A stretch of DNA of 39,405 bases from a virus, in the IMG/VR virus record IMGVR_UViG_3300048056_000050, positions 1 to 39,405 of that record; one strand, given 5' to 3'. Below the pieces are notes generated by a model. It ran no database searches. It was not told the DNA's origin and saw nothing but the letters and a program-made list of their open reading frames with translations. Below, one piece after another: positions 37,309 through 39,405 of this stretch (positions are counted from its first letter, which is position 1; every line of letters starts with the position of its first letter). A program made the position numbers and the translations under genes.

Positions 37309-37995
37309 ATGGGACTTTCGCCGTTTTACACACAACGGCCCGGGCAACATCAAAGCCGGGTTGAAAATCCAGCGGGGTTCAATTCACCCGATGGCGAAGC
37401 GTCCCTGATTCTCGGTTCGGATCCTTCGGGATATTTTCGACGATTCAAAGTCGGTGACAAAGTCGAAGTTTTTCAAAGCAACACGGTCGACGCAGCGGCG
37501 AAGATCTTAAAGTTCAAAAGCCGGATTCGTGGACCTTCGAAAGTTCCCGCTTTGTCTTCGGCCGGCGAAAACTTCGGGTTGGCCGATGGCCAAACTTTGA
37601 TTGTCAAAATTGATGAAGGTCTTCAACAGATCGTGACATTCAACACGGCCGATTTTGTCGACATATTGAACGCGACAGCGGCCGAAGTGATCGCGGTTTT
37701 GAACGCCAACCTTCAAGGGGCGGTGGCTTACGGAAACGGTTTGGGAAATGTTGCCATAAAAAGCAACCGGACCGGTCGTTTCTCAAGGGTTGAAATCGTC
37801 GGCGGTACGGCAAACGCGGCTTTGATATTTGAAGAATTGGCTTGGAACGCAAAACTTCTTTTGGGCGGTGTGATCATCAATACGGTTGAATTGTGGCCCG
37901 GTCGCGTTGTTGATTTTTCACAATGGGCGGCGAATTTGTCGGGGGCCGGTTCACCGGTTGAAATTCGATTCGTTCTTGAATTGGTGGCCAAGTGA
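37309..37995 (+). CDS. Protein carrying the same beta module as the sheath insertion (228 aa)
   Basis: From about residue 80, NFGLADGQTLIVKIDEGLQQ followed by IVTFNTADF and later VEIVGGTANAALIFEE match, in order, the sheath module (YALANGETLTFRINGGALQ, VTFTTAAF, IEIVGGTAQATLGF). Bases also match closely around 37790-37811 and 22254-22275. The N-terminal 75 residues and C-terminal 60 are separate beta segments. Baseplate or fibre role by position; module function unknown. Its stop overlaps the next start (GTGA). Confidence 0.55.
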   Translation: MGLSPFYTQRPGQHQSRVENPAGFNSPDGEASLILGSDPSGYFRRFKVGDKVEVFQSNTVDAAAKILKFKSRIRGPSKVPALSSAGENFGLADGQTLIVKIDEGLQQIVTFNTADFVDILNATAAEVIAVLNANLQGAVAYGNGLGNVAIKSNRTGRFSRVEIVGGTANAALIFEELAWNAKLLLGGVIINTVELWPGRVVDFSQWAANLSGAGSPVEIRFVLELVAK

Positions 37996-39405
37996 GCATC
38001 GAACTTGAACTTCCCGGTTGGTATATTGACGATCTCGAATTTGATGATTTGGGTTCGGGGGCCGGCGATCCATATTTCGAATTGATCGGGCAAAAGCCCG
38101 AACCGAACCAAGTCGATTTCAAAATTGATGGTTCAATTGAATTTTTCCTTGTAACACATGCGGCCGATTCGCCGGTTACGGCCGGTCTTGAAATTCGGAT
38201 CACAGTAGGGGCGGCAACCGAAGTTGTCGCTTATACGGCCGGGACATTTCAAGCCGGTTGGAATGGTGCGGGTTCAACAGCCGTTCTTGTCGATCCGCGA
38301 AGTTTGAAAATCGTTGTCGATCCGACAACCGATTTCCCTTCACAAACAACGGTTTCGGTTCGGGTCATCGCCACAACATCAAGTCTTCAAACGCTTGATG
38401 AAACGTATTCTTTCGAAACGGAAGATCGTTCTTTCCCGATCCTTTTGTCGGCATCTTCTCGGGAAAAGAAGGTTGTCCGAATCGTATTCAATGAGCCGGT
38501 GAACCAAGAAAGTTCGGACGGTTCAGGGTCGGCTTTGAACCCTTTGAATTACGCGTTCGAACGAACAACCCGGGTTGAAGATCCAAGTTTGTTGTTCCCG
38601 TCGGTTCCTTTGTCTGCCGTTTCGGTTGAGATCGTCGACAGTTCAACGGTTGACGTAACCCTTGATTGGGAAATGACCCAAGGGTTCACATATTTGGTTG
38701 TGGCTTCCAATGTCGAAGACGTTTTTGGGAACGTCATCGCGGCGCCAAATAATCAAGCGGTGTTCTTCGGGTTTGTTCCTGAAGTCGTTCAAGGTCGAAA
38801 CTTCGATGTTTGGATGATGATTCCGAGGAAGAATCGGGACGAAGACAACGGGATCGGCGACCTTCGAAGGTTGATCGAAGTTTTCAAAGAAGTCTGTTCT
38901 TTGATGCTTTGCAGCGTTGACCGGTTCACCGACATCATCGATCCGGACATTGCCGAAGAAAAATATATCGACGCGATTCTTTGCGACTTGGGAAATCCGT
39001 TTTCCTTTGTTCTCGACTTGAACCAAAAACGGAAATTGATCCGAATTTTGGTTTCAATTTACAAACAAAAGGGAACTGAGCCGGGGATCATCAACGCGAT
39101 CCGCTTTTTTCTGGGAATCGAAGTCACAATTACCACGTTTGCCGGCGAAGGTTGGGAACTTGGGATTGACGAATTGGGCGGTTTTTTCGATGAGGGAACG
39201 GCGATTTTGGGGCCGGGGACCAGCTTTCAACTTTATTCGTTCGACATAACGAGCCCGGTTGATTTGACGGATGAACAACGTGGACAGATCAGGGACATCG
39301 TCAACCTAATGAAGACAGCCCACGAACATTTCATTAATCTAGTGGAACCGACAGGCCCCGAAGCGATCGACCATATCGAACTTGGTCTTTCAATTTTGGG
39401 TGATG
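37992..39405 (+). CDS. Tail protein gpI-like with Ig-like insert, partial at right edge (471+ aa)
   Basis: The frame begins at GTG 37992 (overlapping the previous stop, GTGA) and is still open at the window end. Residues 150-260 (RSFPILLSASSREKKVVRIV, FNEPVNQ, LNPLNYAFER) look like a bacterial Ig-like/SbsA-type module. From about 280, RRLIEVFKEVCSLMLCSVDR, FTDIIDPDIAEEKYIDAILC and DLGNPFSF, then KRKLIRILVSIYKQKGTEPG followed by IINAIRFFLGIEV, are the P2 gpI/TIGR02242-type tail protein that closes the baseplate wedge and holds fibres. The C-terminus is missing, so length cannot be judged. Confidence 0.75.
   Translation, partial: MSIELELPGWYIDDLEFDDLGSGAGDPYFELIGQKPEPNQVDFKIDGSIEFFLVTHAADSPVTAGLEIRITVGAATEVVAYTAGTFQAGWNGAGSTAVLVDPRSLKIVVDPTTDFPSQTTVSVRVIATTSSLQTLDETYSFETEDRSFPILLSASSREKKVVRIVFNEPVNQESSDGSGSALNPLNYAFERTTRVEDPSLLFPSVPLSAVSVEIVDSSTVDVTLDWEMTQGFTYLVVASNVEDVFGNVIAAPNNQAVFFGFVPEVVQGRNFDVWMMIPRKNRDEDNGIGDLRRLIEVFKEVCSLMLCSVDRFTDIIDPDIAEEKYIDAILCDLGNPFSFVLDLNQKRKLIRILVSIYKQKGTEPGIINAIRFFLGIEVTITTFAGEGWELGIDELGGFFDEGTAILGPGTSFQLYSFDITSPVDLTDEQRGQIRDIVNLMKTAHEHFINLVEPTGPEAIDHIELGLSILGD

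Noticed and set aside
1-39405. tRNA genes, CRISPR arrays, insertion sequences, attachment sites
   Set aside because: I saw no cloverleaf with anticodon arms, no regularly spaced direct repeats, no transposase and no duplicated att-like core.

Overview
This window is a continuous stretch of the virion-assembly region of a tailed bacteriophage (or prophage) with a contractile tail. Every convincing gene is on the + strand. Gaps are short (the longest is 175 bp), and many neighbours overlap by ATGA, GTGA or TAATG junctions, so the region reads as one long late operon with a few internal hairpins and terminators. The contractile tail is supported by a tail sheath protein, a T4 gp19-type tube protein, a tape measure protein and a baseplate set (hub, spike, gp25/W, gp6/J, gpI). 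The terminase, replication, lysozyme and integration genes are not in the window, so I cannot tell lytic phage from prophage. The host cannot be named. Shine-Dalgarno sites show it is bacterial, and they are unusually GGGG-rich.

Layout. (1) 1-2651: small accessory genes, including a topoisomerase-type zinc-finger protein, a possible ribbon-helix-helix regulator, a CxxC protein and a membrane-anchored matrixin-like metalloprotease. A 16-bp element is repeated in front of two of them and one intrinsic terminator follows. (2) 2665-12215: head module, with portal, SPP1 gp7/Mu F-like protein, a free-standing HNH-AP2 endonuclease, an acidic-repeat protein, XkdF-like prohead protease, scaffold candidate, major capsid protein, small decoration candidate and a basic-tailed protein. 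(3) 12216-12390: two tandem terminators. (4) 12391-17613: eight genes between capsid and connector, mostly beta-rich putative virion proteins plus a four-helix membrane protein that may be a holin. (5) 17626-21497: connector/neck/tail-completion genes, two of them with an extra N-terminal beta domain. (6) 21552-28044: sheath, tube, two tail-assembly chaperone frames overlapping with a candidate -1 frameshift site, and tape measure. (7) 28057-39405: hub/baseplate genes with an arrangement like extracellular contractile injection systems, then baseplate-periphery proteins. The last gene (gpI-like) runs off the right edge.

How it works together: the portal, protease, scaffold and capsid protein build and mature the prohead, and connector and neck proteins close it. 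The chaperones load the tape measure, which sets tube length, while the hub-spike-wedge proteins build the baseplate on which tube and sheath polymerise. The points most worth checking are the split XkdF protease, the candidate chaperone frameshift, the beta-domain shared by the sheath and a baseplate-region protein, the eCIS-like hub cluster, and the phage-encoded metzincin. All family assignments come from reading motifs by eye; no database search was run.
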